Assembly: GCA_947489585.1 (NCBI GenBank)
Contig: CANLEE010000004.1
Coordinates: 62,001 to 126,000 of the forward strand
From: an uncultured Psychroserpens sp.
GTDB taxonomy: Bacteria > Bacteroidota > Bacteroidia > Flavobacteriales > Flavobacteriaceae
Direction: 5' to 3'
DNA: 64,000 nucleotides
In this document: positions 46,341 through 55,320 of the stretch, one piece after another
How the letters are laid out: each line of letters begins with the position of its first letter
Position numbering within the stretch: the stretch's first letter is position 1
Translations under genes and position numbers: made by a program
The notes under the pieces: generated by a model
The model's input: only the letters and a program-made list of their open reading frames with translations
The model's database searches: none
Told to the model about the DNA's origin: nothing

Positions 46341-46348
46341 TAGATTTG
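46341..46348 (+). promoter_or_regulatory. Putative -7 box (TAGATTTG) of the rhomboid gene
   Basis: An exact TAnnTTTG match 30 bp before the ATG at 46379. It faces the opposite-strand -7 box at 46355-46362, with 6 bp between them. Confidence 0.5.
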
Positions 46349-46354
46349 TAATGG

Positions 46355-46362
46355 CAAATATA
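46355..46362 (-). promoter_or_regulatory. Putative -7 box (TATATTTG) of the LpxL-type gene
   Basis: An exact TAnnTTTG match on the minus strand, 22 bp before the ATG at 46332. It supports that start over the one at 46407. Confidence 0.5.
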
Positions 46363-46378
46363 ATTATAATAAAAGTCT

Positions 46379-47029
46379 ATGGGTAATTTAAGTTTATTTA
46401 CTGTCATTATTATTGCAGCTAATGTATTAATATCTTACAAAGGGTTTAATGATTTTAGCTTTTTTGAACGTTATAAATTTAATATTGGAGGTATAAGACG
46501 TGGTGAGCAATTTAGAATGTTTAGCTCTGGTTTTTTGCATGCAGATACACAGCATTTATTATTCAATATGCTGACGTTATATTTTTTTGCTGATCGTGTT
46601 ATTTTATTTGTACAAGAAGTGAATTTTCTAATTATTTATGCTGGTAGTTTGGCTTTAGGAAGTTTAGTGTCGTTATATTTTCATAAAAATGAATACTATT
46701 ATAGTGCTGTGGGTGCTAGTGGTGCTGTTACAGGAATCTTATATGCAGCTATCCTTTTAGATCCTACAATGAGCATCTATTTGTTTTTTGTTCCAATTCC
46801 AATTCCTGCTTACATTTTTGGAATTGTATACCTTTTATATTCCATTTATGGCATGAAGAAACGCGTAGGTAATATTGGTCATGATGCGCATTTTGGAGGC
46901 GCAGTAGGAGGTTATTTGATAACTTTAATTTTAAAGCCTTCACTATTTGAAACTAATTTATTGATGGTGGGTTTATTAGCAGTACCAATAATTATATTAT
47001 TCATAATGCACAAAGCAGGAAAGATTTAA
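46379..47029 (+). CDS. Rhomboid family intramembrane serine protease
   Basis: A membrane protease that cuts transmembrane segments of substrates. Seen: six hydrophobic helices in 216 aa; the nucleophile GASG with Ser114; the partner His171 in DAHFGGAVGG; and FLHADTQHLLFNM near 52-64, which matches the HxxxN oxyanion part of the family. Both catalytic residues are present, so it should be active. Substrates are unknown. It is followed by a terminator. Confidence 0.93.
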   Translation: MGNLSLFTVIIIAANVLISYKGFNDFSFFERYKFNIGGIRRGEQFRMFSSGFLHADTQHLLFNMLTLYFFADRVILFVQEVNFLIIYAGSLALGSLVSLYFHKNEYYYSAVGASGAVTGILYAAILLDPTMSIYLFFVPIPIPAYIFGIVYLLYSIYGMKKRVGNIGHDAHFGGAVGGYLITLILKPSLFETNLLMVGLLAVPIIILFIMHKAGKI

Positions 47030-47043
47030 AATGCTTAAGACAT

Positions 47044-47086
47044 AAAAAAAAGCCTTCACTCAATTGAGCGAAGGCTTTTCTTTTTT
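47044..47086. terminator. Bidirectional intrinsic terminator
   Basis: An A-run, the stem AAAAGCCTTC / GAAGGCTTTT enclosing the palindrome CTCAATTGAG, then a T-run. It lies between rhomboid and the TlpA-like gene, which converge. Confidence 0.88.
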
Positions 47087-47100
47087 AAGATTATTACTAA

Positions 47101-48258
47101 CTAGTTTAATAACTCAGCAATTTTGGCTTCTAAATCGGCACCTCTTAGGTTTTTGGCAACAATAGTTCCGTTTTCATCTAGAATGAATGTAGCAGGAATA
47201 GATCTAATATTATAGGCTCTAGCTACAGGGTCATCAAAATAATTGAGGTTAGAGACATGATTCCATGTTAACTTATCTTGTGCAATAGCTTTAGTCCAAG
47301 CATCTTTTGGATCTTTTTGTCGCTTTGTTCCATCTAAAGAAACGCCAATAATTTCTAAACCTTTATCATGATATTTGTTATAAACCTTTACGACGTTTGG
47401 ATTTTCTCTTCTGCAAGGGCCACACCATGCTGCCCAAAAATCGATAATGGTCACTTTTCCCATAGCATCGTCTAGTGCTAAATTTTTTCCATCTGGAGTT
47501 GGTGCAGTAAATTTTGGTGCTGGTTTGCCAATTTCCGTAGCACTTAAAGCTTCTTTTTGCCTTCTAACTGATACTAACTTTGTATTAATTTTATTGCCAA
47601 ATACTGTAGTTTTTATTGCATCATCTAATCCATCATATAGCTCGGCTATTTTATTCAAATCGGAATTACGTCCACCAATTAAATTATCAAGTAACACTAA
47701 TGAATACAAACTGTTTGGGTTATTTTCAATATAGCTTATAGGTAAATTTGCATATTGATCATTTAAGCTTTTATATTGAGTACTAAGTTCATTTTTTTCG
47801 TCAGCATCATTTGTAGCTCGTATTGTAACTCCAAGTTCTTTACGTTGGTTTGCTAAATCTTTTAGCTTTGCTTGATAAGCAATTAAATCTTCGTTTGCTT
47901 TTGTTCCGCTAATTATTGAATTCCCAATATTGTCTTTATCAAGTTCAATAGAAATCTTTTTATTTTCAACAATAATTGGAACATTTCCAGTAATACTATT
48001 AACTGATAATAATAACACTTGAGGATTTTTGACTTTGCCTTCAAATGTAAAACGTTCATTCATTACAATAGCTGTGTCAACGTTTACCATTCTACCACGT
48101 TCACCATTAGATTGTAGATACATTCGAATACCATTGTAAATACCTGGTGCAGTACCAGAGATCATATAGCCATCAAGCAGTACTTCTTCAGTTTTATTGT
48201 CGGTTTTGCAGGCAACCAATAAAACACCTACTAATAAAATTGTAATTATCTTTTTCAT
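47101..48258 (-). CDS. TlpA-like thioredoxin-domain lipoprotein with N-terminal DUF4369-type domain
   Basis: Exported thiol-disulfide oxidoreductase. Seen: a signal peptide with lipobox Cys17 (LLVACKTD); a beta-rich N-terminal DUF4369-like domain (about 30-120: GYMISGTAPGIYNGIRMYLQ); a helical link; and a C-terminal thioredoxin fold with the active site WAAWCGPC (Cys279, Cys282). The 385-aa length fits the Bacteroidetes form. A full Bacteroidetes promoter lies upstream. Probable role: keeping periplasmic thiols reduced or maturing proteins; the partner is not known. Confidence 0.9.
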   Translation of the reverse strand: MKKIITILLVGVLLVACKTDNKTEEVLLDGYMISGTAPGIYNGIRMYLQSNGERGRMVNVDTAIVMNERFTFEGKVKNPQVLLLSVNSITGNVPIIVENKKISIELDKDNIGNSIISGTKANEDLIAYQAKLKDLANQRKELGVTIRATNDADEKNELSTQYKSLNDQYANLPISYIENNPNSLYSLVLLDNLIGGRNSDLNKIAELYDGLDDAIKTTVFGNKINTKLVSVRRQKEALSATEIGKPAPKFTAPTPDGKNLALDDAMGKVTIIDFWAAWCGPCRRENPNVVKVYNKYHDKGLEIIGVSLDGTKRQKDPKDAWTKAIAQDKLTWNHVSNLNYFDDPVARAYNIRSIPATFILDENGTIVAKNLRGADLEAKIAELLN

Positions 48259-48292
48259 CGATTTATGTTTTATGATTTAAGATTTTGTACTG

Positions 48293-48325
48293 CAAATATA
48301 ACAAGTTACACTAAAAAATATCAAA
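48293..48325 (-). promoter_or_regulatory. Bacteroidetes-type promoter of the TlpA-like gene
   Basis: The minus strand reads TTTG (48325-48322), 21 bases, then TATATTTG (48300-48293), an exact match to TTTG-N21-TAnnTTTG. It ends 35 bp before the start codon. Confidence 0.75.
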
Positions 48326-48387
48326 GACATTTATTAATTAAAACTTAAAGAACGCATCTAAAACATGTTATAAATCGAAAATTGCAA

Positions 48388-48395
48388 TACTTTTG
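48388..48395 (+). promoter_or_regulatory. Putative -7 box (TACTTTTG) of mnmE
   Basis: An exact TAnnTTTG match; transcription would begin near 48402, about 12 nt before the ATG. No clear -33 TTTG is seen. Confidence 0.5.
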
Positions 48396-48414
48396 TAAAA
48401 AATAATCTGCAATA

Positions 48415-49803
48415 ATGCATCAAGATACAATTGTCGCTTTAGCAACGGCCTCAGGTAGTGGCGCTATAGCTGTTATTAGACTTTCTGGAAAAGAGGCTAT
48501 TACCATAGTAGATGGTTGTTTCAAATCTGTAGTCCATAAGAAATCACTCAGTTTACAACAAACACATACCATTCATTTAGGTCATATAGTTGAAGCGCAA
48601 CGTATTTTTGATGAAGTTTTGGTGTCCGTTTTTAAAAACCCAAATTCATATACAGGTGAAGATGTTGTAGAAGTGTCTTGTCACGGCAGTTTATACATTC
48701 AACAAGAGATTATTCAATTATTTCTTCGCAAAGGTTGCCGAATGGCTAATGCTGGTGAATTTACATTGCGCGCATTTTTAAACGGTAAGCTAGATTTGTC
48801 ACAAGCAGAAGCGGTTGCTGATTTAATTGCTAGTGATAATGAGGCATCACATCAAGTAGCTATGCAACAAATGCGTGGTGGTTTTTCTTCGGAAATCTCC
48901 AAGTTAAGAGAAGAATTACTCAATTTTGCATCCTTAATAGAGCTCGAACTCGATTTTGCTGAAGAAGATGTCGAATTTGCTGACCGAAGTCAATTTAAAG
49001 CACTAATAGAGCGAATTACTTTTGTATTGAAACGACTCATAGATTCGTTTGCTGTTGGAAATGTGATTAAAAATGGAATTCCTGTAGCTATTGTAGGCGA
49101 ACCTAATGTAGGTAAATCGACTTTGCTTAATGCACTACTAAACGAAGAACGTGCTATTGTTTCTGAAATAGCAGGAACAACGCGTGATACCATAGAAGAT
49201 GAGATTTCGATTGGTGGTATTGGGTTCCGATTTATTGATACAGCAGGAATTAGAGAAACCCAAGATGTGGTGGAATCTATAGGAATAAAAAAAACCTTTG
49301 AGAAAATAGACCAAGCTCAGGTTGTTATTTATTTGTTTGATAGTGCCAAGTCGATTTCAGATTTAAAAATGATTCAAGTTGAAATCGAAAAAATAAAAAA
49401 TAAATACCCACAAAAGCCATTATTAGTAATTGCGAATAAGATTGATCAATTAGCTGATAGTGAATTAGCAGGTTTGCAAGATGCAATTGATGGTATTCAA
49501 TTATTATCGGCCAAAACAGGTTTTGGAGTAGAACAATTAACGAATTCGCTTCTCAATCTAATTAATACTGGAGCTTTGCGTAATAATGAAACGATTGTAA
49601 CTAACTCACGACATTATGATGCCCTGTTAAAAGCCTTTGAAGAAGTTCAAAAAGTAAGGCAAGGCTTAGATACTGGTTTATCTGGAGATTTATTAGCTAT
49701 TGATATCCGTCAAGCCTTATATCATTTTGGTGAAATTACAGGTGAAATCACAAATGATGATTTGTTGGGTAATATTTTTGCTAATTTCTGTATTGGAAAG
49801 TAA
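48415..49803 (+). CDS. mnmE: tRNA modification GTPase MnmE
   Basis: With MnmG it installs the cmnm5 group on wobble uridine of certain tRNAs. Seen: the N-terminal folate-binding domain (1-118) with DTIVALATASGSGAIAVIRLSG; the helical domain; an inserted GTPase domain with G1 GEPNVGKST (228-236), DTAGIRET and NKID; and the C-terminal FCIGK with the conserved Cys. Length 462 aa. The divergent TlpA-like gene is 156 bp away. Confidence 0.96.
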   Translation: MHQDTIVALATASGSGAIAVIRLSGKEAITIVDGCFKSVVHKKSLSLQQTHTIHLGHIVEAQRIFDEVLVSVFKNPNSYTGEDVVEVSCHGSLYIQQEIIQLFLRKGCRMANAGEFTLRAFLNGKLDLSQAEAVADLIASDNEASHQVAMQQMRGGFSSEISKLREELLNFASLIELELDFAEEDVEFADRSQFKALIERITFVLKRLIDSFAVGNVIKNGIPVAIVGEPNVGKSTLLNALLNEERAIVSEIAGTTRDTIEDEISIGGIGFRFIDTAGIRETQDVVESIGIKKTFEKIDQAQVVIYLFDSAKSISDLKMIQVEIEKIKNKYPQKPLLVIANKIDQLADSELAGLQDAIDGIQLLSAKTGFGVEQLTNSLLNLINTGALRNNETIVTNSRHYDALLKAFEEVQKVRQGLDTGLSGDLLAIDIRQALYHFGEITGEITNDDLLGNIFANFCIGK

Positions 49804-49824
49804 CAGTATCCATAAATTTTACAG

Positions 49825-50685
49825 TTAAATATTCCATAATCTCACTTTCTTATCTGCTGATGCTAATGCTAATAATTTGCCATCAGGAGAAAATGTCAAA
49901 CCATAGTTTCCTTTGCATATAGTGTCTATTTCTTTAATGATTTCTAATGTATCTACTTTAAGAAGAGTTACTTTATAAGCACTACTAATTGCCAATATGT
50001 TTTTAGCTTTATTTAGAGTCATCGAATAAAAATTATTCCCATGGAGGTTTTTGCCATTTTCTGTTGTCGACTTTTTTAACAATATTAATGACAAGTTTCC
50101 TTTGTGGCCTAAAAAGATGCACTTACTATTGTTTAAAAACATTAATGAAGAAATGGCTGTTTCATGAGTATCTATTGCATGGATTAGTTGACCATCACTT
50201 GAACCAAAAAAATGGACCAAGTTGCCAAGCCCTCCAACAGCTATTAAGTTTTTTGATTTGTTAAAACTTAAAACAACTTGATTTTTAAAATTTAATTTAA
50301 TTTTTTTGAGAATTTTCATCTCAGAGATATTAAAAAGAATAAGATTTTGACTAGCTGTACTAATCCATACAAGCTTATCGGAGACAGATTTAAAATTGTT
50401 AATCCCTTTTTTATCTATTAAGTAACTTCTGGTTGTTATTTTCTTTTTTTTGTCCATAACTTTTAAATAACCATCTCCAGAAACTGATAATAGTTTGTTT
50501 TGTAAAACAATTAAATCGTTTACTGTTTTATCGTGGATATGATATTCTTCCAATAATTTTAATGATTCAGTATCCCATTTTTTAATTTCACCATTGAATC
50601 CCAAACTGTAGAATGATTTCCCGTCTGATTCAAAGACAACCTTATTGACATAAGAAGAGTGCGCTTTAATTTCCTTGTAAACCAT
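49825..50685 (-). CDS. WD40 repeat protein, cytoplasmic
   Basis: A 286-aa protein made almost wholly of WD40-like repeats, about seven blades. Examples are SYVNKVVFESDGKSFYSLGF at the start and SPDGKLLALASADKKVRLWN at the end; the last blade has the full WD ending and others are worn. There is no signal peptide, so it is probably cytoplasmic. Propellers of this kind usually act as protein-binding platforms; the partner is unknown. It converges on mnmE, 21 bp apart. Confidence 0.75.
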   Translation of the reverse strand: MVYKEIKAHSSYVNKVVFESDGKSFYSLGFNGEIKKWDTESLKLLEEYHIHDKTVNDLIVLQNKLLSVSGDGYLKVMDKKKKITTRSYLIDKKGINNFKSVSDKLVWISTASQNLILFNISEMKILKKIKLNFKNQVVLSFNKSKNLIAVGGLGNLVHFFGSSDGQLIHAIDTHETAISSLMFLNNSKCIFLGHKGNLSLILLKKSTTENGKNLHGNNFYSMTLNKAKNILAISSAYKVTLLKVDTLEIIKEIDTICKGNYGLTFSPDGKLLALASADKKVRLWNI

Positions 50686-50763
50686 TTATTAAATCGTGTT
50701 TAATTTTTAATAAGTATTTGATATAATAATTTGATGTTTCAAATTTTATTTGGTCAATAATTC

Positions 50764-51297
50764 TTAGACCTTTTCGTCAGTAGCTGACGGTTTTTTAATC
50801 ATAAAGTATATAGATGTTATGAGCCCCAAGATTATTTGACTAAACCCATATTTAATGATTTCAATAGTGAACATTTGAGAAGGTTGATAAGCTTTTTTGA
50901 AGCCCTCAATTTGTTTGGCAATACTTTCTTGAGGTGTATTACTTTCTCTTAATAGCTCTGTCCAATAAACAGATACATCATTAATCCAGTTTGGATCTAT
51001 ATAAGTAATATATATATACATATATAACTGAAAGACATATCTAGAAACAATTATGATAATAAGCACTGATATTAGTGCTTTAATGAAAGGGATAGGTTTA
51101 GATCTATTTAACCAATGGTTTCTTTGAGCAATAATTATAAATAAGACAATTAGTATATATGTAAGTATTACAAACATGCTTGTTAACCCATAACCGAGCC
51201 ATGTTAATATCTGAGTTGCTATAGATATACATATACCGAGAATTAAACCAGTCTTTAAGTCTTTTCTTACTGTATAGGAAAATTTCTTTTTAATCAT
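50764..51297 (-). CDS. DUF4199 family membrane protein
   Basis: About 177 aa with four hydrophobic helices; I chose the ATG at 51297 (MIKKKFSYTVRKDLKTGL), though the ATG at 51303 is in frame two codons upstream. The helix pattern, the extracytoplasmic loop with YIDPNWINDV, and the size match DUF4199, a Bacteroidetes family of unknown function. It is divergent from an AraC-type regulator. Confidence 0.7.
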   Translation of the reverse strand: MIKKKFSYTVRKDLKTGLILGICISIATQILTWLGYGLTSMFVILTYILIVLFIIIAQRNHWLNRSKPIPFIKALISVLIIIIVSRYVFQLYMYIYITYIDPNWINDVSVYWTELLRESNTPQESIAKQIEGFKKAYQPSQMFTIEIIKYGFSQIILGLITSIYFMIKKPSATDEKV

Positions 51298-51334
51298 TGA
51301 CATAAAATTTTATACATTTATATGAAGTGTGTAG

Positions 51335-51342
51335 CAAAAATA
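51335..51342 (-). promoter_or_regulatory. Putative -7 box (TATTTTTG) of the DUF4199 gene
   Basis: An exact TAnnTTTG match on the minus strand 38 bp before the ATG at 51297, in the divergent gap with the AraC-type gene. Confidence 0.4.
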
Positions 51343-51425
51343 TTTTTAGACTTGCTAAAAATTGTAAACATTTATAATTATTCACAATTGAATATTTTCT
51401 TACTATTTTATTTGAATACTATACT

Positions 51426-52514
51426 ATGGAAATAACAAGTTTTTGGCCTATTTTTTTTATCGCAATTGGGATACAAGGTCTTTTTTTGGGATTTATTCTA
51501 TTCTTGCAGAAAAATTCGAATAAAGGAAACCTAGTTTTAGCGCTACTTATTGCTTTATTTTCAATTTCAATATTTGATACGGTAGTGTTTTGGATTGGAT
51601 ATTACAAAGAAAACCCTCATTTACTAGGCCTTAGCTTGTCGTTTGTCGTTTTATATGGGCCTTTATTTTATATATATTTAGTTAGGATAAATAAGGCAAA
51701 CACTCCTGTTAAAATTAAAAATAAATGGTTGCATTTCGTGCCATTTATAATTGTATTGTCCTGGTATTTACCATATTATTTTAGTGATAAAGTTGGGAAG
51801 TTAGAATTGATATCAAATTGGAATAATAGCATTATCAATGCTTTGTTAGTTCCTTTTTTAGGGTTACTCTCATTACTAATTTATGCCATTTTATCGTATC
51901 GACACATTAAATGGTTAGAGAATAAATATGAATTAAAAATTATTAAATCCAACCACTGGTTAGGATGGATATATAAATCCTATTCATTTTTTGTAGTTTT
52001 GAATTTCATACATTTCTTTAATGTAATTTCAGGATATTCAAGTAAAATTTCAGATATTTTTATTGCATTAGGTTATTCAACATTTATTTATGCAATAGGA
52101 TATTTAAGTCTTAAGATGAGTAAACTATTGAATGGTATTAAAGTTGATACTACAAAATATCAAGCAAACTCACTTCCTGAGAAATTTTCTAAAGAAATGT
52201 TTGCTAAACTTGTAGAGCATGTCCAGGTTAATGAGTCTTTCAAAAATAACGAAATTAAGTTATTAGATTTAGCAGAGGAATTGTCTTTGACTTCGCACCA
52301 ACTTTCACAAATAATAAACCAAAATGCTAATCAAAATTTTTCAGAGTTTATAAATTCTTATAGAGTTAAAGAAGCCCTTAAACTAATTTCACAAATAGAT
52401 AGAATTAATCTACTCGCATACGAAGTTGGATTTAATAACCGTACGACATTTAATAAAGTTTTTAAAAAAACTACAGGGTTGACTCCAACTCAATACAAAA
52501 AATCTATTAGGTGA
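51426..52514 (+). CDS. AraC-family transcriptional regulator with membrane N-terminus
   Basis: 362 aa with the same layout as the regulator at 12033-13202: about seven transmembrane helices (residues 8-240), then an AraC-type double helix-turn-helix (about 262-360) with LLDLAEELSLTSHQLSQII and YEVGFNNRTTFNKVFKKTTG. It is divergent from DUF4199 and convergent with the thioredoxin-fold gene. It is a candidate regulator of these neighbours; the signal is unknown. The two regulators have the same organisation but differ in sequence. Confidence 0.88.
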   Translation: MEITSFWPIFFIAIGIQGLFLGFILFLQKNSNKGNLVLALLIALFSISIFDTVVFWIGYYKENPHLLGLSLSFVVLYGPLFYIYLVRINKANTPVKIKNKWLHFVPFIIVLSWYLPYYFSDKVGKLELISNWNNSIINALLVPFLGLLSLLIYAILSYRHIKWLENKYELKIIKSNHWLGWIYKSYSFFVVLNFIHFFNVISGYSSKISDIFIALGYSTFIYAIGYLSLKMSKLLNGIKVDTTKYQANSLPEKFSKEMFAKLVEHVQVNESFKNNEIKLLDLAEELSLTSHQLSQIINQNANQNFSEFINSYRVKEALKLISQIDRINLLAYEVGFNNRTTFNKVFKKTTGLTPTQYKKSIR

Positions 52515-52620
52515 ATGAGTTAAAAGGCTTACTCTAACAATCAACTAATTAATCACAATACTATTGCTTATACAACTAAAACTTTGATTTAGACCAATAT
52601 TTGTTTACCAAAAAGTTGCT

Positions 52621-53748
52621 CTAGCGATTATCTAAAATCTTTCTAATGTTTTTATCCATATCAGTATCCATGCCATTATTTATATAAAGGATTGTACCAT
52701 TTTCATCTATCAAAACTACTAAAGGTAAAGAAGCGATCTTAAAACTTTTTGCAACAGAAGCATCAGTGTCAAATAAGTTTTCATATGTATTTAATCCCTT
52801 TTTGTTTAAATATTCTTTTAGATTTAGTTTTGGGTTTTCCCACACATTAATACCATAAACAGCTAAGTTTTTTTGCTTGTAATCTGTTTTGATTTTATTT
52901 ATAGTGGGCATTATTTGCCAACAAGGACTGCACCAACTAGCCCAAAAATCTAAAAGTACTATTTTGCCCAATAACTGTCTGCTTGAAACATTCACTTTAT
53001 CTGAGTTACCTAGTGCCCATTCTGGGGCTTTTTCACCAGGAGCAATAGTTCTGGAATCTTCATCTATAATCTTTACTCCTTTAGAGCTTATTTTGAAAAC
53101 ATTAGGATCAATCGAGTGATTAAATTTTGCAGATGTCATAATGAACTCAAAACCACCTTCAGTCTCTGGGTTTTTGTTTTCAACTTTCTGTCCGTAAATT
53201 TGATGATCCTTTTTTCCTATATACCAAATGTTGGTATCACCCCATTGGTTAATATAACTAACTAAATGGCAATCTATTCCATTAACTATTTTGGACCCTT
53301 CATATTTAATAGTTTCATTTTGAAAATTCATGGACAATGCATTGGGCATGAGAAATTCTCTGAATACAGCATACCACGCATACGACATTAAGTAACTTGA
53401 TCCCTTTGAAGCCGAACCAGTTTTTAACACCTTATTTGTTTTATCAAGAAGTTTTAGTTGGTCACCATTTGTAAAAATGAATTCATCGAGTACAATGTTT
53501 TTTTTATCATCTAGTGTTTTTAATCTTACTCCTAATTGAAGACCAGCATTCTTGTCAATATATGCAGTGCCACTAAATCGCCCATTATTTTTACCCCAAC
53601 CTATATAGGTGTAATTATACTGTAGCGTTTTGTTTTGGTTTAATTGATCATTTGTTTTTTTTAAAATTGAGAGCGCATTTACATCTTGCGCAGCAATTTG
53701 ACAAGTTGTACCGCACACAAACAGTAGCATTAATATTAAGTTTTTCAT
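52621..53748 (-). CDS. Secreted fusion of a LolA-like domain and a thioredoxin domain
   Basis: 375 aa from the ATG at 53748 (signal peptide MKNLILMLLFVCGTTCQIAAQ); the ATG at 53775 adds nine residues. Seen: residues about 25-220 form a curved beta-sheet domain like LolA/LppX (DUF2092-type lipoprotein-localisation fold), with TLQYNYTYIGWGKNNGRFSG and FEFIMTSAKFNHSIDPNVFK; then a thioredoxin fold with WASWCSPC (Cys273 and Cys276), i.e. CSPC rather than the usual CGPC. It may couple lipid or lipoprotein handling with thiol redox in the periplasm; this is inference. Confidence 0.8.
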   Translation of the reverse strand: MKNLILMLLFVCGTTCQIAAQDVNALSILKKTNDQLNQNKTLQYNYTYIGWGKNNGRFSGTAYIDKNAGLQLGVRLKTLDDKKNIVLDEFIFTNGDQLKLLDKTNKVLKTGSASKGSSYLMSYAWYAVFREFLMPNALSMNFQNETIKYEGSKIVNGIDCHLVSYINQWGDTNIWYIGKKDHQIYGQKVENKNPETEGGFEFIMTSAKFNHSIDPNVFKISSKGVKIIDEDSRTIAPGEKAPEWALGNSDKVNVSSRQLLGKIVLLDFWASWCSPCWQIMPTINKIKTDYKQKNLAVYGINVWENPKLNLKEYLNKKGLNTYENLFDTDASVAKSFKIASLPLVVLIDENGTILYINNGMDTDMDKNIRKILDNR

Positions 53749-53910
53749 AATATAAAATTTATAATTTAGACTCAATTATACAGTCAAACATGTGTCATTA
53801 TGTTAACTATTATAAATATTGACGAAGAATTGCTATTAAATAAATTTTTGGTTTTACTTATGACGTAATGAGTGCTCCTAACTTCTTTTTGAACTAAGCA
53901 AAACATTCAT

Positions 53911-54567
53911 TTAATTAAAAAAAACTCTTGCAATATATTCTTCATAGTTATTGTATATCAAAAAAATAGAGAATAGATCAAAAGATGCATGAATGACAAC
54001 CAATAACCAAAGATTATAATTGTTTTTAATATATATGTACCCAAAAAGAACACCAATCAATGTTGCCTGAATAGCACCAGAAAGACCTTGATATAGGTGT
54101 GGTAATCCGAAAATAAGACTAGACAATAGCACAACTATTATCATTTTGTTTTTTGTTTCACCGAGTAATGATTTTAACTTATGAAATAAATACCCTCTGT
54201 AAATAATTTCTTCGCATAATCCTGCAGATATAAGAGCAAATAGGGCTAGTCCTAATGAAGCCATAAGATTTCCTTCTAAAAATTGAAAGGAATTGTTTTT
54301 TGTTGCACCACTAAAAAGCGGCATAATAATAGCCTTAAACACAAACTTTAATCCTATTCCAACAGAAACTCCTATGATTATGAGTTTAAAAATATTTTTG
54401 GGCTTTTTAAGGCCAAAATCTATGAATGGTTTTTTTAGCAACCATCGCCAATTAAGCCAAAAGATAACCCCAAGCAAAGGTGTTACGCTAGATGTCAATA
54501 CGATTATTAAAAAACTAATAATTTTGCCTAAAGTAGTATTGCCAATAAAGTTTTGAATTTTTCTCAT
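53911..54567 (-). CDS. CPBP family intramembrane metalloprotease, copy 1
   Basis: A 218-aa membrane protein of the CAAX-protease/bacteriocin-processing (CPBP, ABI) family. Seen: EEIIYRG with Glu119, Glu120 and Arg124; His157 in FGLPHLYQG; and His193 with Asp197 in HASFD. These make up the full set of motifs the family uses for a metal site. About six to eight hydrophobic helices. It is the last of three consecutive family members on the minus strand (45-bp spacing). Substrates are unknown; members process prenylated proteins, peptides or bacteriocin precursors elsewhere. Confidence 0.9.
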   Translation of the reverse strand: MRKIQNFIGNTTLGKIISFLIIVLTSSVTPLLGVIFWLNWRWLLKKPFIDFGLKKPKNIFKLIIIGVSVGIGLKFVFKAIIMPLFSGATKNNSFQFLEGNLMASLGLALFALISAGLCEEIIYRGYLFHKLKSLLGETKNKMIIVVLLSSLIFGLPHLYQGLSGAIQATLIGVLFGYIYIKNNYNLWLLVVIHASFDLFSIFLIYNNYEEYIARVFFN

Positions 54568-54612
54568 TTCTCCAGTATTAGATTAGATTTATAGTTCAAT
54601 TTGCAGTAATTA

Positions 54613-55290
54613 TTACAGTTGTTTAATCCATTCATTTATAACAATATCTAGATCAAGGTAAATCAATGTTAATGCTATCATGTCATAGAAGCCATGAGTG
54701 AAAATCACTAGCATCAAATTAGTTCGATTTTTAAAAAATATAATTGAATAAAAGATTGAAATAATAAATACTGTAAAAACACCCGAAGCTCCCTGATAAT
54801 AATGTCCAATTCCAAATAAGAGAGAAATGGTAAAAGCAGAAATCAACCACATTCTATTAGAATTGCCAAAAACAATTGCCAGACGCTTCATTAAAAAGCC
54901 TCGATAAATTAACTCTTCACCAAAAGCAGCAAATACCCACATTGCCAAAATTATGATTATGTAATTGCCAAAATTCCCACGAATATCATCTAATGTGGTT
55001 AAATCTGACTGCCCAAAAATTCGTTCTAAAACTGGTTGAATGATAAAAAGTACAGCTATAATAATAATTACAGAGTACAAAGCTGCTTTTAGTAGGGTTT
55101 TAAGCCACTTAAATTTACCAATCCCAAATTCTAACCATCTAAAACTTGCTACCCATAAAAAGAAGAGAGTTACGGTCAAATCGAAGAAATAACCAATGTT
55201 ACTATTAACAATGGTTATACATAGGCTTAACAAAATTATTGATAAAACTAACCCAGGCTTTTTCAAATAATCTTGAATTTTTTCTTTCAT
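54613..55290 (-). CDS. CPBP family intramembrane metalloprotease, copy 2
   Basis: 225 aa, same family as its neighbours. Motif residues: Glu125, Glu126 and Arg130 in GEELIYRGF; His163 in FGIGHYYQG; His199 and Asp203 in HGFYD. The catalytic set is complete. It lies 30 bp after copy 3 and 45 bp before copy 1. The N-terminal helices differ in sequence from those of the other two, while the core motifs are alike. Confidence 0.9.
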   Translation of the reverse strand: MKEKIQDYLKKPGLVLSIILLSLCITIVNSNIGYFFDLTVTLFFLWVASFRWLEFGIGKFKWLKTLLKAALYSVIIIIAVLFIIQPVLERIFGQSDLTTLDDIRGNFGNYIIIILAMWVFAAFGEELIYRGFLMKRLAIVFGNSNRMWLISAFTISLLFGIGHYYQGASGVFTVFIISIFYSIIFFKNRTNLMLVIFTHGFYDMIALTLIYLDLDIVINEWIKQL

Positions 55291-55320
55291 GAGAGCTTAA
55301 TTTTGAATCATAAAAATACC

